Both the position numbers and the translations under genes were made by a program. DNA of 64,000 bases from Candidatus Peribacteria bacterium (GTDB taxonomy: Bacteria > Patescibacteriota > Gracilibacteria > Peribacterales > Peribacteraceae). The stretch spans positions 16,808 to 80,807 of the forward strand of contig VGKY01000004.1 of assembly GCA_016866875.1 (NCBI GenBank), in the 5' to 3' direction. Position 1 is the stretch's first letter. The number at the start of each line of letters is the position of its first letter. Shown here piece by piece: positions 9,058 to 17,490 of this stretch. The notes beneath the pieces were generated by a model. It was not told the DNA's origin. It ran no database searches and worked only from the letters and a program-made list of their open reading frames with translations.

Positions 9058-9426
9058 TCAAGGAGAGTCTTTCTGCCGTTTTTGTTTGATCGTTTTTGTT
9101 GCCTGGACGAGCATCGCTGCGATTTCATGACAAAGATGAGCAAGATCATCCCATGCAACATCTTTTGTACAGTTCGATGCCTTGATGATCATGAGCCAAT
9201 ACTGCGTTTCGGATGCCTCTTTGAGTGCGATGTGGAGTTTGGAAAGAAAATCCAAGGTACTTTGAGCATATTTTGCCTCTTCGCGATTGGCACCGATACT
9301 CGTGGTGGATTTGAGGAGTTGTCCACTCAGTACAAATGCTCTTTCCCTATCCAGTTCGCGACGAGCATGTACTGCAGCTATGGAAAGTTTCAGTGCCTTC
9401 GATCGCAGGGGATGTGCATGGATCAT
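9058..9426 (-). CDS. Four-helix-bundle protein (S23/IVP family)
   Basis: This is a 122-residue, mostly helical protein. It matches the four-helix-bundle family first seen as the intervening-sequence protein of some 23S rRNA genes: a helix with KSTTSIGANREEA, then LSKLHIALKEASETQYWL, which is the family's typical conserved stretch. The function is unknown in general. Here it stands alone between der and the LOG-like gene, flanked by inverted copies of a simple repeat, which suggests it arrived or is maintained as a small cassette. There is no rRNA gene nearby. Confidence 0.85.
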   Translation of the reverse strand: MIHAHPLRSKALKLSIAAVHARRELDRERAFVLSGQLLKSTTSIGANREEAKYAQSTLDFLSKLHIALKEASETQYWLMIIKASNCTKDVAWDDLAHLCHEIAAMLVQATKTIKQKRQKDSP

Positions 9427-9488
9427 ATCTTCTGATCATAGAGATTCTTCACAAAAATACAGGTGTACATTCATACAACCAATCACAC

Positions 9489-9524
9489 TGCTCCTTGCTC
9501 CTTGCTACCTGCTACCTGCTCCTT
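9489..9524. repeat. GTAGCAGGTAGCAAG-type repeat, right arm (inverted)
   Basis: The reverse complement reads AGGAGCAGGTAGCAGGTAGC..., matching the arm at 9025-9055 in opposite orientation. Confidence 0.7.
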
Positions 9525-10132
9525 TACCCACGCCCTTGTCGCATATCTTTCACCCTCCCGTCTTCATGAATCAGAAGCGGGAACGCCTTGATCGCAATTT
9601 CGAGCTTATCGAGGAGCTTCACCGGGTCATCGTCAAAGACCATGTTCGGGGGGATTGTGCGCTTGCAGAGGTTCTCAATGATGTGGGGAATCGCATTGCT
9701 GATGCCGCCGGTATTTGTAAGGATGGCGAGCGGCCGGCCTTCATCGTAGGCAATGGTGAACTCATTCAATGTACCAATGCCGCCGCCAACGATTATGATG
9801 CCATCACTGCTTCGGATATTGATAATGTCGCGCTCCATAAACCCCTGTCCCGTATAGAGAATAATATCGTTGTCATGTGGTGAGAGATATTCATTGACGT
9901 GCTCATATTCCGAAAAGGCGGGCGATATACCGATGGTAAGTCCCCCTGCCTCCTGAGCACCAAGCAGAGAATCATACGGCAAACCCGGGCAGGCGCCGTT
10001 GATGAATATATGGCCTCTTCGTGCGATTTCCTGGCCAAGCTTGCGTGCAACGCTTCGTGCATGCTGGCCCTCAGTTTGCGGCCCTGATGCCGATCCCATG
10101 ACGCCGATCTTGAGTTTGTGATGGTAGGCCAC
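9524..10132 (-). CDS. LOG-family (SLOG fold) nucleotide-binding protein
   Basis: This Rossmann-fold protein of the LOG/TIGR00725 type has an N-terminal KIGVMGSASG nucleotide loop and the hallmark GGGIGTLNEF close to the family PGGxGTxxE signature. Relatives cleave nucleoside 5'-monophosphates to base and ribose phosphate or bind nucleotides; the substrate here is unknown. The start is GTG at 10132: TATAAT (10147-10142) sits 9 nt upstream, so the mRNA is likely leaderless. The final residues run into the downstream repeat arm. Confidence 0.82.
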   Translation of the reverse strand: MAYHHKLKIGVMGSASGPQTEGQHARSVARKLGQEIARRGHIFINGACPGLPYDSLLGAQEAGGLTIGISPAFSEYEHVNEYLSPHDNDIILYTGQGFMERDIINIRSSDGIIIVGGGIGTLNEFTIAYDEGRPLAILTNTGGISNAIPHIIENLCKRTIPPNMVFDDDPVKLLDKLEIAIKAFPLLIHEDGRVKDMRQGRG

Positions 10133-10186
10133 GTTCTCTCTATTATAGCAAAAATTCGGGGAAAGTACACATTCGCTCAGAGCGCT

Positions 10187-11209
10187 TTATAAGGCGGGAT
10201 GACCCTTTCCAAGATACGTGATCCTATTGAGATTGTGCTCCTCGTTCGTCTGGGCATAGTGAATGTTTCCCGCGCGATCATGTAGATAGTACCAATACTT
10301 GTGGGCTGCAGGCTTGAGGGCAGCAGAAATACTGGGAAGACCAGGACTGGCAATGGGCCCCGGAGGGAGTCCGCGGAATTTACGGGTGTTGTAGGGCGAA
10401 TCGACATTGAGATCTCCTGCGGTAATCGTTCCTGTAGGCTTATCCAATATATACCGGACGGTAGCATCGACACCGAGTCCCATCTTCTGATCGTAGCGTT
10501 TCCAAAGTATTCCTGAGATCGCCGGCCGCTCCCCGTCGCCGACAGCCTCCTCTTCTATAAGGGAAGCCATGGTTATGATCTCATGGAGACTCCTTCCCGA
10601 TGCTGCGACGGTATCCGCAGAAATATCGATGACCCGCTCGCGAAAGGTCCGAAGCAATCTGCTCAGGAATGCCTCCGTGGAAAATTGTTCCACATTCACG
10701 AAATACGTATCGGGAAAAAGATATCCCTCCGTTTTTCCGCCCCGCGTTGCCAATCCCGCACTCGGAGGAAGGAAACCGAACGCGGAAAGATCGCACGACT
10801 GCGAGCAGCGCAGAAAAGCGCCCGTAGCGGAAAGTCCCTTCTTCGTGAGGAGAGCATCGATGTCCCTGACCGTAAATCCCTCTGGGATCGTGAGCGCAAT
10901 CTCCTGGGCCTTGCCGTGAAGCATAGCCTCGATCACATCCGCTGCGCTCATCGATCTCGTGAGGATGAATGTGCCCGCCTGAAGCCTGCCTTCACTACGT
11001 TGCCACTTCGCAAGGATGCGCAATGCCAAAGGAGATCGAATGACGCCTTGGCCATGGAGAACATTGGCTATCTGCCGGGTGCTGCTACCCGCCTCTATAC
11101 GCACGGTCACCCGGCTTTCGTCACGAGCACTCACAGGCCTAAGGGACCACTGATACCAGCCAAATGCAGAAGCGAAAAACAATGCAGCCGCAGCAATACA
11201 TTTCTTCAT
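10187..11209 (-). CDS. mltG: Endolytic murein transglycosylase MltG (YceG-like)
   Basis: This membrane-anchored lytic transglycosylase cuts nascent glycan strands and ends their elongation. It has a short N-terminal transmembrane segment (CIAAAALFFASAFGWYQW), a LysM-like region (VTVRIEAGSSTRQIANVL), and the catalytic domain with ASLIEEEA (catalytic Glu) and the conserved YNTR and GLPPGPIASPG motifs. I chose the ATG at 11209 because TTGAAA (11244-11239), a 17-nt spacer and GACAAT (11221-11216) end 6 nt before it; an ATG seven codons upstream is the alternative. The -35 lies inside an AATTGAAAAT-type repeat tract. Confidence 0.92.
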   Translation of the reverse strand: MKKCIAAAALFFASAFGWYQWSLRPVSARDESRVTVRIEAGSSTRQIANVLHGQGVIRSPLALRILAKWQRSEGRLQAGTFILTRSMSAADVIEAMLHGKAQEIALTIPEGFTVRDIDALLTKKGLSATGAFLRCSQSCDLSAFGFLPPSAGLATRGGKTEGYLFPDTYFVNVEQFSTEAFLSRLLRTFRERVIDISADTVAASGRSLHEIITMASLIEEEAVGDGERPAISGILWKRYDQKMGLGVDATVRYILDKPTGTITAGDLNVDSPYNTRKFRGLPPGPIASPGLPSISAALKPAAHKYWYYLHDRAGNIHYAQTNEEHNLNRITYLGKGHPAL

Positions 11210-11215
11210 GGAGCT

Positions 11216-11262
11216 ATTGTCCATGCTCAATTGTTTATTTTCAATTCGTTATGCTTAATTTC
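11216..11262 (-). promoter_or_regulatory. Promoter of mltG, -35 inside a repeat tract
   Basis: On the minus strand TTGAAA (11244-11239), spacer 17, GACAAT (11221-11216), then 6 nt to ATG. The -35 belongs to an AATTGAAAATAAAC-like tract of the same style as the dispersed A/T repeats. Confidence 0.55.
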
Positions 11263-11566
11263 CCATTCCGCGCATTCCCTGCTCTGTCGGCAGGCCCATT
11301 TCTTTGTACACACCCTGCATCTTCTCCGCGGAAACCACCTGCGCTTTCTTGAGGGCACGATTGAGTGCATCTTTCAGAGCGGCAGGGAGGCGTGAGCGGT
11401 CAGCAGTTTCCGCAATGGTGATGGAGAGAATTTCCTGCTCGCCCGATACAACGACGGAAACCCCCTCCGCCTCGGCTTCGACCTGGATCTTCTGTAGCTC
11501 CTTCTTCACGCGCTTGGCTTCGCGCTGAAGGCGGAACATGTCTCGAGCTTGGGAGAGGGAAACCAT
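11255..11566 (-). CDS. ybaB: YbaB/EbfC nucleoid-associated protein
   Basis: This is a 103-residue DNA-binding protein of the YbaB/EbfC family. The order is typical: a helical N-terminus rich in Lys/Glu/Gln (REAKRVKKELQKIQ), a beta core (GVSVVVSGEQEILSITI), and a C-terminal helix with ALNRALKKAQ and a Met/Gly-rich tail. It binds DNA as a dimer and in other bacteria is found beside dnaX and recR; here the neighbour is mltG on the same strand. Confidence 0.88.
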   Translation of the reverse strand: MVSLSQARDMFRLQREAKRVKKELQKIQVEAEAEGVSVVVSGEQEILSITIAETADRSRLPAALKDALNRALKKAQVVSAEKMQGVYKEMGLPTEQGMRGMGN

Positions 11567-11724
11567 AGCAACAGTCTTCCAGAATTCTCACGTACGAAAA
11601 AGTATTTTTCTGGTTTGTTGGTTTTATCGTTTTGCTCCTTGTTCGAAGAAACGCACAAACGCGCAACCGCACAAGCCAAAAGAATGTACAAACCGGGAAT
11701 GCCCATCTACCATGGAACCCCGAG

Positions 11725-12228
11725 ATGACCTTCTCGGAACTCACGTCATCGGTGAGCCCCCCTCTTATGGGCATGATGCACCTTCCCGAGGAATCGGAAC
11801 GGGCAGTTTCTGCGTCCATCGTGGCTCTCGAAAGAAGCGGCTTTATAATAGGTCTCGATGCCGTGAGCATCATCGTCTCGACGCTCATTGGATACATCGG
11901 AGTCTTCATCATGGCCTATGGATGTTTGCGTGCGGTCTACGAATTTGCCATGGGTGGCAGAGGGCACGACCTCAGACTCCCCATGATCCGAGTGCACCTG
12001 GGAAAGCACCTTGCGTTGGGACTCGAGTTTCTCGTCGGTAAAGACATCATTGAAAGCGTTGTGCACCCAACCTGGGACGACCTCGGGAAGCTCGGCACCA
12101 TCATCATCCTCCGCACGCTCGTCACGATCTTCCTCTCGAGGGAACTGAAAGAAGTAGAGGAAGAGTTCAAGCTAGAAAGCCGCAAGCTCTCCCTCGAGCA
12201 ACGCAGGGCAAGACTGGGAAAGAAGTGA
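11725..12228 (+). CDS. DUF1622 membrane protein
   Basis: This small membrane protein of about 167 residues has two or three hydrophobic segments (FIIGLDAVSIIVSTLIGYIGVFIMAYG, then LGKLGTIIILRTLVTIFL) and a charged C-terminal tail. The arrangement with a conserved RVHLGKHLALGLEFLVGKDI stretch between the spans fits DUF1622. The function is unknown. The ATG at 11725 is the best start; TACCAT lies 11 nt upstream with TGTACA 17 nt before it. It converges on the TraG-like gene downstream. Confidence 0.78.
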   Translation: MTFSELTSSVSPPLMGMMHLPEESERAVSASIVALERSGFIIGLDAVSIIVSTLIGYIGVFIMAYGCLRAVYEFAMGGRGHDLRLPMIRVHLGKHLALGLEFLVGKDIIESVVHPTWDDLGKLGTIIILRTLVTIFLSRELKEVEEEFKLESRKLSLEQRRARLGKK

Positions 12229-12231
12229 GCA

Positions 12232-12268
12232 GCACGCAATAACAAGGACACATTGTTCCCTGCGTGCA
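12232..12268. terminator. Possible bidirectional terminator hairpin
   Basis: GCACGCA (12232-12238) pairs with TGCGTGC, with inner AACAA/TTGTT pairs, between two convergent genes. There is no clear T-tract. Confidence 0.35.
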
Positions 12269-12273
12269 ACCTC

Positions 12274-14877
12274 TCAATGCACAATACCAATGCGATCCTC
12301 AATTTCCTGATCGACAAACTCCCGCTTGCGCCCGTACTTCATGCGGCTGTACTCCTTGATGAGCGCGGCGAGCTTCTCATTTCTCGCGCTCTCGTCGTAG
12401 ATCGTCTGCAGCGAAAATGCGCGTGAGGTCACGTTGTTGATATTGAGCTTGCAGTAGCAGCTGAAGTTCGGGATGCCAATGACGTCTTGATCGGAGACGA
12501 CCGGCGCCATTTCCTTCGCCATGTACTCCGCGTCTTCGGCGCCGATTTTGAAGCTCATGATCGTGCCGACGTTACCGAAGACCGCGTCACGCATCTTGCT
12601 ACTGGCCTGCCCGTAGGCTTCGGTCTTTCCCACGAGTTGCCCAATGTACTGGTGCGCCATGATGAGGCCGAGTTCGTACTTGCGCGCCTCCGAGAGAATC
12701 GTGGCAAAGGCGTCGGTGACGAAGTTCTGGAACTCGTCAACGTAGAGGTAGAAGCGTCGGCGCTGCGGACGCGGAATATCTGCGCGACTCATCGCGGCCA
12801 TGTTCACCTTGTTGACGAAGATGAGTCCCAGCAGCTGCGCGTTCACATCGCCGATCTTTCCTTTGCTCAAGTTCACGAGGAGCACCTTGCCGGTATCCAT
12901 CACCTCGCGAATGTTGAAGGCGCTCTTCGGCTGCCCGATGATATTGCGCATCGTAGTGTTGGTAATGAAGGGGCCGAACTTCGAGGAGAAGTACGGGATC
13001 ATCTCCTCTTTTTCCCGAGCGCCCGTCTTGGCGATTTCATGCTCCCAGAAACTGCGCACGACGGCATTCTTGCATTTGGAAACTTTGTACTTCTGAAACT
13101 CGTCGTCGACGAAGAGGCGTGGGACGTCGATGAGCGTTGCTCCCTCCTCCTCATCGTCCATGAGCGTGAGACAACCGTTTCGGAAGTAGTGCTGGATCCT
13201 AGGACCGAAGATCTCGTTGCCGAAGAGCTTGATGAAAATCTCCATGGCATCGAGCGAGGCGCGATCCTTCTCTTCAGGCGTATTTGCCTCGAGGAGATTT
13301 AGTCCCATGGGACGCGCGTTGTCGGCCGGATCGAAGAGGATGATGTCTTTGGCGCGCTCTTTGGGCGTGTGTGCCAGGGCATCCTCGATGAGGTCGCCGT
13401 GGGGATCGACGATGCAGAGTCCTTCGCCGTTTTTGATGTCCTGACGGCTCATCCAGCTGATGAGCGACGACTTACCACAACCGGATTTTCCGATGATGTA
13501 GTGATGGCGCGTGCGGTCGCCGCCGCGGAACCGGATCTCTGTGTCTACGGCGCGGTAGCGGTTGATGCCCAGGAGGACCCCTTCGCTCGGCGCATCGGGA
13601 GGCGGCGGGAGCACCCGGTAGGCGATCCACTGGATGATCGGGATCTTGTTGTAGCGGCTGTCGGGGAAGTGGAAGAGTCCCGCGAGCTCTTTTTCTACGA
13701 GCATGCACTCGCGATGCATGTACGTGCACACTCTGTGCTTCCAGAGCCAGTGGATGATGGGACCGTTGATGATATGTGGGAGAAAGCCGATGATCATGCG
13801 CTTGTTCATCAGGACGTTACCGTAGAGGTCCTTGAACGCGTTGAACGCAACCTGGATGTTGTTGGTGAGATCGAGCGCGCGCTCCGGCTTTTTGGAGGAA
13901 GCCATGATACGAATCGCTGCATGATAGAAGCTCATGCCTCCCTTCTCGGCCATGCGCTTGTAGAGGTCTTCCTCCGGCTGGACCATACGCACGAACGAAT
14001 CGCCGCCGCTCGCTCCGGGGGCATTGGTCTTCTTCCCCGTCGCGAACTCCGAAAATCCACTGAGAAAAAACCCGAGAACGGGAATGCTCGCAAACGTGCT
14101 ATGCTTCTTGCCTTTGAACCCCGAAGAAGCGTTGCGCTTGGCGAGCGTATTGTACTTTTTGCGGATCGCGGGCGTGAGGACGATCTGTACCGCGGCCACT
14201 TCGTCCTTGTCCATTTTGGAGAGCACGTTGGAAATGCCGTTTAAGGGATCGTCCTGCATCAGATCATACGTACGCAGCGGATGCGAAAAGTGCTTCTGGA
14301 ACTTGAGGTAGTACCCGACGAGCCTGTAGCCCTTCGGGCAAACTTCCGGCGTCCGCTCGAGCGTAACCTCGGCATCGGGATAGAATGCCGTAATCTGCTT
14401 CTCGGCGATCGAGACGAGCTTGGGATGCGTGACGACGTAGAACGTGAGCAACCCCTTCTCCACGTACATCTCAAAACTAATGCGGATGTCGCGGGTGATC
14501 CAGAAGTGAAGCATCTGCCAGAAGTCGAGATTGCGCACTTCCCAGAGTGCGCGGTAGAGCTGTTCCATGATCGCGACCTTCTCCTTGAAATCCTTCTCCG
14601 TGCGCTTTTCCTGGTCGAGCTTGGTATCGGAACGTGGCAGAACGACTTTCATCGACACGAGCTTCCGGCTCCGCCAGGTCGCGTAGGTGAACCGTGCGGA
14701 GCGACGCAGAAACGTGAAGGCGAAGTACGCCGAGAGCAGGAAGATACTGCGAGCAACCGGGTCTGCGATGAACCAATCCCCGATGATAAACCAAATGTCC
14801 GATCGCACGAGCGTCGTTGATAAGGCCACCAGCAACCAGAGAACGGGCCAGAAGAGAACACGGAGGAAAACGAGCAT
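12274..14877 (-). CDS. VirD4/TraG-like type IV secretion ATPase, paralogue 1
   Basis: This is an 867-residue membrane-anchored P-loop ATPase. Two hydrophobic spans lie in the first 60 residues, followed by a long N-terminal domain. The motor domain has Walker A GKSGCGKSS near residue 463 and Walker B FYLYVDEFQNF near 709, then an LGLIMAHQYIGQL sensor-like stretch. It resembles the conjugative coupling-protein/DUF87-type ATPases widespread in CPR genomes, where they probably energise pili or DNA uptake. A close paralogue lies at 37004-39487 on the other strand. TATACT (14891-14886) is 8 nt upstream of the ATG, indicating a leaderless transcript. No relaxase or other conjugation gene is adjacent. 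Confidence 0.88.
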   Translation of the reverse strand: MLVFLRVLFWPVLWLLVALSTTLVRSDIWFIIGDWFIADPVARSIFLLSAYFAFTFLRRSARFTYATWRSRKLVSMKVVLPRSDTKLDQEKRTEKDFKEKVAIMEQLYRALWEVRNLDFWQMLHFWITRDIRISFEMYVEKGLLTFYVVTHPKLVSIAEKQITAFYPDAEVTLERTPEVCPKGYRLVGYYLKFQKHFSHPLRTYDLMQDDPLNGISNVLSKMDKDEVAAVQIVLTPAIRKKYNTLAKRNASSGFKGKKHSTFASIPVLGFFLSGFSEFATGKKTNAPGASGGDSFVRMVQPEEDLYKRMAEKGGMSFYHAAIRIMASSKKPERALDLTNNIQVAFNAFKDLYGNVLMNKRMIIGFLPHIINGPIIHWLWKHRVCTYMHRECMLVEKELAGLFHFPDSRYNKIPIIQWIAYRVLPPPPDAPSEGVLLGINRYRAVDTEIRFRGGDRTRHHYIIGKSGCGKSSLISWMSRQDIKNGEGLCIVDPHGDLIEDALAHTPKERAKDIILFDPADNARPMGLNLLEANTPEEKDRASLDAMEIFIKLFGNEIFGPRIQHYFRNGCLTLMDDEEEGATLIDVPRLFVDDEFQKYKVSKCKNAVVRSFWEHEIAKTGAREKEEMIPYFSSKFGPFITNTTMRNIIGQPKSAFNIREVMDTGKVLLVNLSKGKIGDVNAQLLGLIFVNKVNMAAMSRADIPRPQRRRFYLYVDEFQNFVTDAFATILSEARKYELGLIMAHQYIGQLVGKTEAYGQASSKMRDAVFGNVGTIMSFKIGAEDAEYMAKEMAPVVSDQDVIGIPNFSCYCKLNINNVTSRAFSLQTIYDESARNEKLAALIKEYSRMKYGRKREFVDQEIEDRIGIVH

Positions 14878-14945
14878 TTCTCATGAGTATAGCAGAAAAC
14901 AGCCATCGGCTCCAGTGCCCAAAGAAATGGCTAAGAACTCACGCT

Positions 14946-15989
14946 TCAACTCCCATCTCCGCACTCCACGGCATGCATGCGCATATCGCGGCGTCGACCC
15001 TCCTGTGTCGTGAAGAGGAACGTGTAGCGCCCGGGTACTGATGGCGTAAAGGAAAACGCTTCTTCAGGCGCCACCCAGTCCTGCATCCGCACGATCGTAC
15101 CATCGGGGTATGTAATGCCACGCACGACGAACCAGCGATTGGCTTTGAGGATCATCTGCTTTCCCGTCTTCCACTGATGCGGAATGCCGCGTTGGAAGCG
15201 AGCATCGCGGGTAAGCCGTTGCTGGAAACGCAGCCGGGCTCCGCAGCCCTCCACCAAGCTGACATCACCGAGTCGCTCGAAACGCGCCCGCAGCAACCCC
15301 TGCGACCGCGGAGCAATGGTGACAAACGACGCAACGCTCAAGTCCATGTCTCGACCATCCACGTACGGACCTCGGTCATTGATGCGTACCGTGACGCTTT
15401 TGCCATTGTCGACATTGGTGACGACCACGAGGGTGTTATGGGGAAAACTGCGATGCGCTGCGGTGAGAGCGTGCATGTCAAAGCTCTCCCCAAACGCCGT
15501 GCCGTCTCCGTGAAACTCCTCACCGTACATGCTCACCACATGCACCTCTTCTCGTAACTGGCGATCGAGTTTTGTCGCAAGGGAACGAAGATCCGCCTCA
15601 GATTGGACCAGCGATGCAAGATTGGCACCGGTATCGATGAGGGGGTAGCGCTGCATCAGAGCCGGAAGGTGCTCCTGCTGCATATCGGGAAGCTCAGCAA
15701 CGTTCCGTGTGCGGTAGAGCCATAGCAGTGCATCCCCGAGCGTGAGCGAGTCATCGGGAGTGAATGTCGGAGCATCATCGATGATTCCCCTGTTCTTCGC
15801 GTAGGTAATCTCCGCAAAGCCGCGATCACCATCGGGCACATCGGCAAACGGCTCCTCGCGGACATCATTCGCCGGGCGACGGATCCCCTCCCAGAGAAGC
15901 AAAAAGCCATCACGGCGCGTAAGAGCATCCGCCGCTAGCGCTTTCGGGGCCATGATCAACAACAAGAGTACTGTACAGAAACCTCTCAC
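14946..15989 (-). CDS. Exported RlpA-like double-psi beta-barrel protein with SLH-like module
   Basis: This is a secreted protein of about 347 residues. A signal peptide (GFCTVLLLLIMAPKALA) is followed by an S-layer-homology-like region (residues about 20-100), then an RlpA-type double-psi beta-barrel (VSMYGEEFHGDGTAFGESFD, VTNVDNGKSVTVRINDRGPY, with the catalytic-like Asp and the GRDMDLS motif). Related proteins bind or cleave peptidoglycan. The GTG at 15989 gives a positively charged signal-peptide start; the ATG at 16025 would add a stretch encoded by an A/T-rich repeat. It lies just downstream of another double-psi-barrel protein on the same strand, so the two probably act together on the wall. 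Confidence 0.78.
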   Translation of the reverse strand: MRGFCTVLLLLIMAPKALAADALTRRDGFLLLWEGIRRPANDVREEPFADVPDGDRGFAEITYAKNRGIIDDAPTFTPDDSLTLGDALLWLYRTRNVAELPDMQQEHLPALMQRYPLIDTGANLASLVQSEADLRSLATKLDRQLREEVHVVSMYGEEFHGDGTAFGESFDMHALTAAHRSFPHNTLVVVTNVDNGKSVTVRINDRGPYVDGRDMDLSVASFVTIAPRSQGLLRARFERLGDVSLVEGCGARLRFQQRLTRDARFQRGIPHQWKTGKQMILKANRWFVVRGITYPDGTIVRMQDWVAPEEAFSFTPSVPGRYTFLFTTQEGRRRDMRMHAVECGDGS

Positions 15990-16013
15990 AGAAGCATGTT
16001 CCCATTCCGTAGA

Positions 16014-16052
16014 ACAATTTTCCATTTTTCATTTCTCATTTTTCATTTCTAC
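16014..16052. repeat. ATTTTTCATTTCTCATTTTTC-type repeat
   Basis: A run of ATTTTTCATTTC units lies between the two wall-protein genes and covers the stop of the upstream one. It belongs to the same A/T-rich style seen inside carA. Confidence 0.65.
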
Positions 16053-17419
16053 AGTGCTTTCCACCCCTGTGCGCGCACGACACGGTATGCCTCACTGAGC
16101 TCCTCGCGCTGGAGTGTCCTCAGCGTCTCCGGTCCCACCGATCCTGCGCCAACATCCCCTGCGCCTCGCACAATTCCTCGAGCAATCTGATACTGCAAGA
16201 CCGCCTGCTCCGTGAGAGCACCGAAGTTGCCGTTGATCTTCTCACCCGGAAAATATCCGCGCTCCACAAGCAGGTGCTGCAAGAGTCGCACACGTGGACC
16301 TGCGTGACCGACAGCAAGGAACGTGTCGATCGCGGTGCCGCGCCTGTCCATGACCTTCTCCACCTCACGCACCGCGAGATATTTCTCAGCGCGCTGTGCG
16401 ATAAGCGCTCGGTTCCACGATCGCTCAAGGGACGCCCTCGTGAGCGGCCCAATGCGTCCCGCACCGGGATCGAGAGCTGTTCCGACAAGACCGTGGTCTT
16501 GCTGGAAGCGGAGAATGGATTGCAGAAGCGCAAGCGAATAGGCGCCGTCCGTGCGACCATTGTAGTAGCCGAGGAATCGCAAAATTCTCTGCGCACTGCT
16601 CACGGATTGGCCCTCAGAGCCCTGTGCTACATCGCCGCGAATCGGCAAGTCCTCTCCGCGTCGCTTCGTAGCTGCAAGCAAGAATGCCGCGGTGCGCTCG
16701 GTGAGCCTATCGGAGGGCTCATCGATGCTGTAGTCCTGGAGAAATGCCGCAAGTGCCTCGCGCGTTTCTTGACCGAAGTGCCCGGAGGAATTGCGGGAGA
16801 AGTACCCTGCATTGCGCAGGTGATCTTGGAGGATCGAAGCCGAGAGCGTGCGATCACCGAGTGCGGGAGAGAGAGCAAGGAGATTTTCCGTCTGCACGCC
16901 AAAGGGCACGAGCCGCTGCTGCGGGGAAGGAAGGCGCGCGAGATCGAAATCGTTGTGCGGCTGCCTCGAACCAACGGGGTAGACACGACCCGTGACTCGC
17001 TGCACACCGAAGGCAAGGGCGCGCGCAAGTCCCTCTTCTCCCTCCCCTACCCAGATATCCAAACGATGAGCACCGCCATCGAGCTCCTGGATCGCACCGC
17101 CTCGGTCGTGGACCGTGAGTGTGCCGATACCGGGAAGATTGACACGTGTACCGAAACCGTAGGCCGGGGGCGCCGCGAGCATGCCGGGATAAACGGCCGT
17201 GCCGTCGGCTGCGGTGTGGCCTTCGCCGTTGAGCACTTTGTCTGCAACAAGTCCGCCGCGGACGTAGCAACACTGACCGGGCTTCGGGGAGTAGTACGCT
17301 GTGACGACAAACTCCTGCGTACGCGGAGATGTGGGATCCGTACCGACAACGTTGTACGGTGCAATCAGTGCCACGAGGGCAACGATGACACGGATGTGGA
17401 GGGGGGTTTTTGTGTGCAT
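16049..17419 (-). CDS. Exported 3D-domain protein with peptidoglycan-binding repeats
   Basis: This is a secreted wall protein of 456 residues. A signal anchor (IRVIVALVALIAPYNVVG) is followed by a 3D/MltA-like double-psi barrel starting at FVVTAYYSPKPGQC and ending with HDRGGAI and LDIWVG (conserved acidic residues). Three peptidoglycan-binding-type modules follow, each with the L...GYF/Y.G...G..T..A pattern (RNAGYFSRNSSGHFG; LRFLGYYNGRTDGAY; LLVERGYFPGEKINGNFG). The ATG at 17419 was chosen; TACAAT (17435-17430) lies 10 nt upstream. Probably a lytic or wall-remodelling enzyme. Confidence 0.83.
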   Translation of the reverse strand: MHTKTPLHIRVIVALVALIAPYNVVGTDPTSPRTQEFVVTAYYSPKPGQCCYVRGGLVADKVLNGEGHTAADGTAVYPGMLAAPPAYGFGTRVNLPGIGTLTVHDRGGAIQELDGGAHRLDIWVGEGEEGLARALAFGVQRVTGRVYPVGSRQPHNDFDLARLPSPQQRLVPFGVQTENLLALSPALGDRTLSASILQDHLRNAGYFSRNSSGHFGQETREALAAFLQDYSIDEPSDRLTERTAAFLLAATKRRGEDLPIRGDVAQGSEGQSVSSAQRILRFLGYYNGRTDGAYSLALLQSILRFQQDHGLVGTALDPGAGRIGPLTRASLERSWNRALIAQRAEKYLAVREVEKVMDRRGTAIDTFLAVGHAGPRVRLLQHLLVERGYFPGEKINGNFGALTEQAVLQYQIARGIVRGAGDVGAGSVGPETLRTLQREELSEAYRVVRAQGWKAL

Positions 17420-17490
17420 GTTTCCCCACATTGTACCAAAGAGAAGGCATGCAGTCTGTAATGTTTATATGACATTTCACGGTGTTTCCC

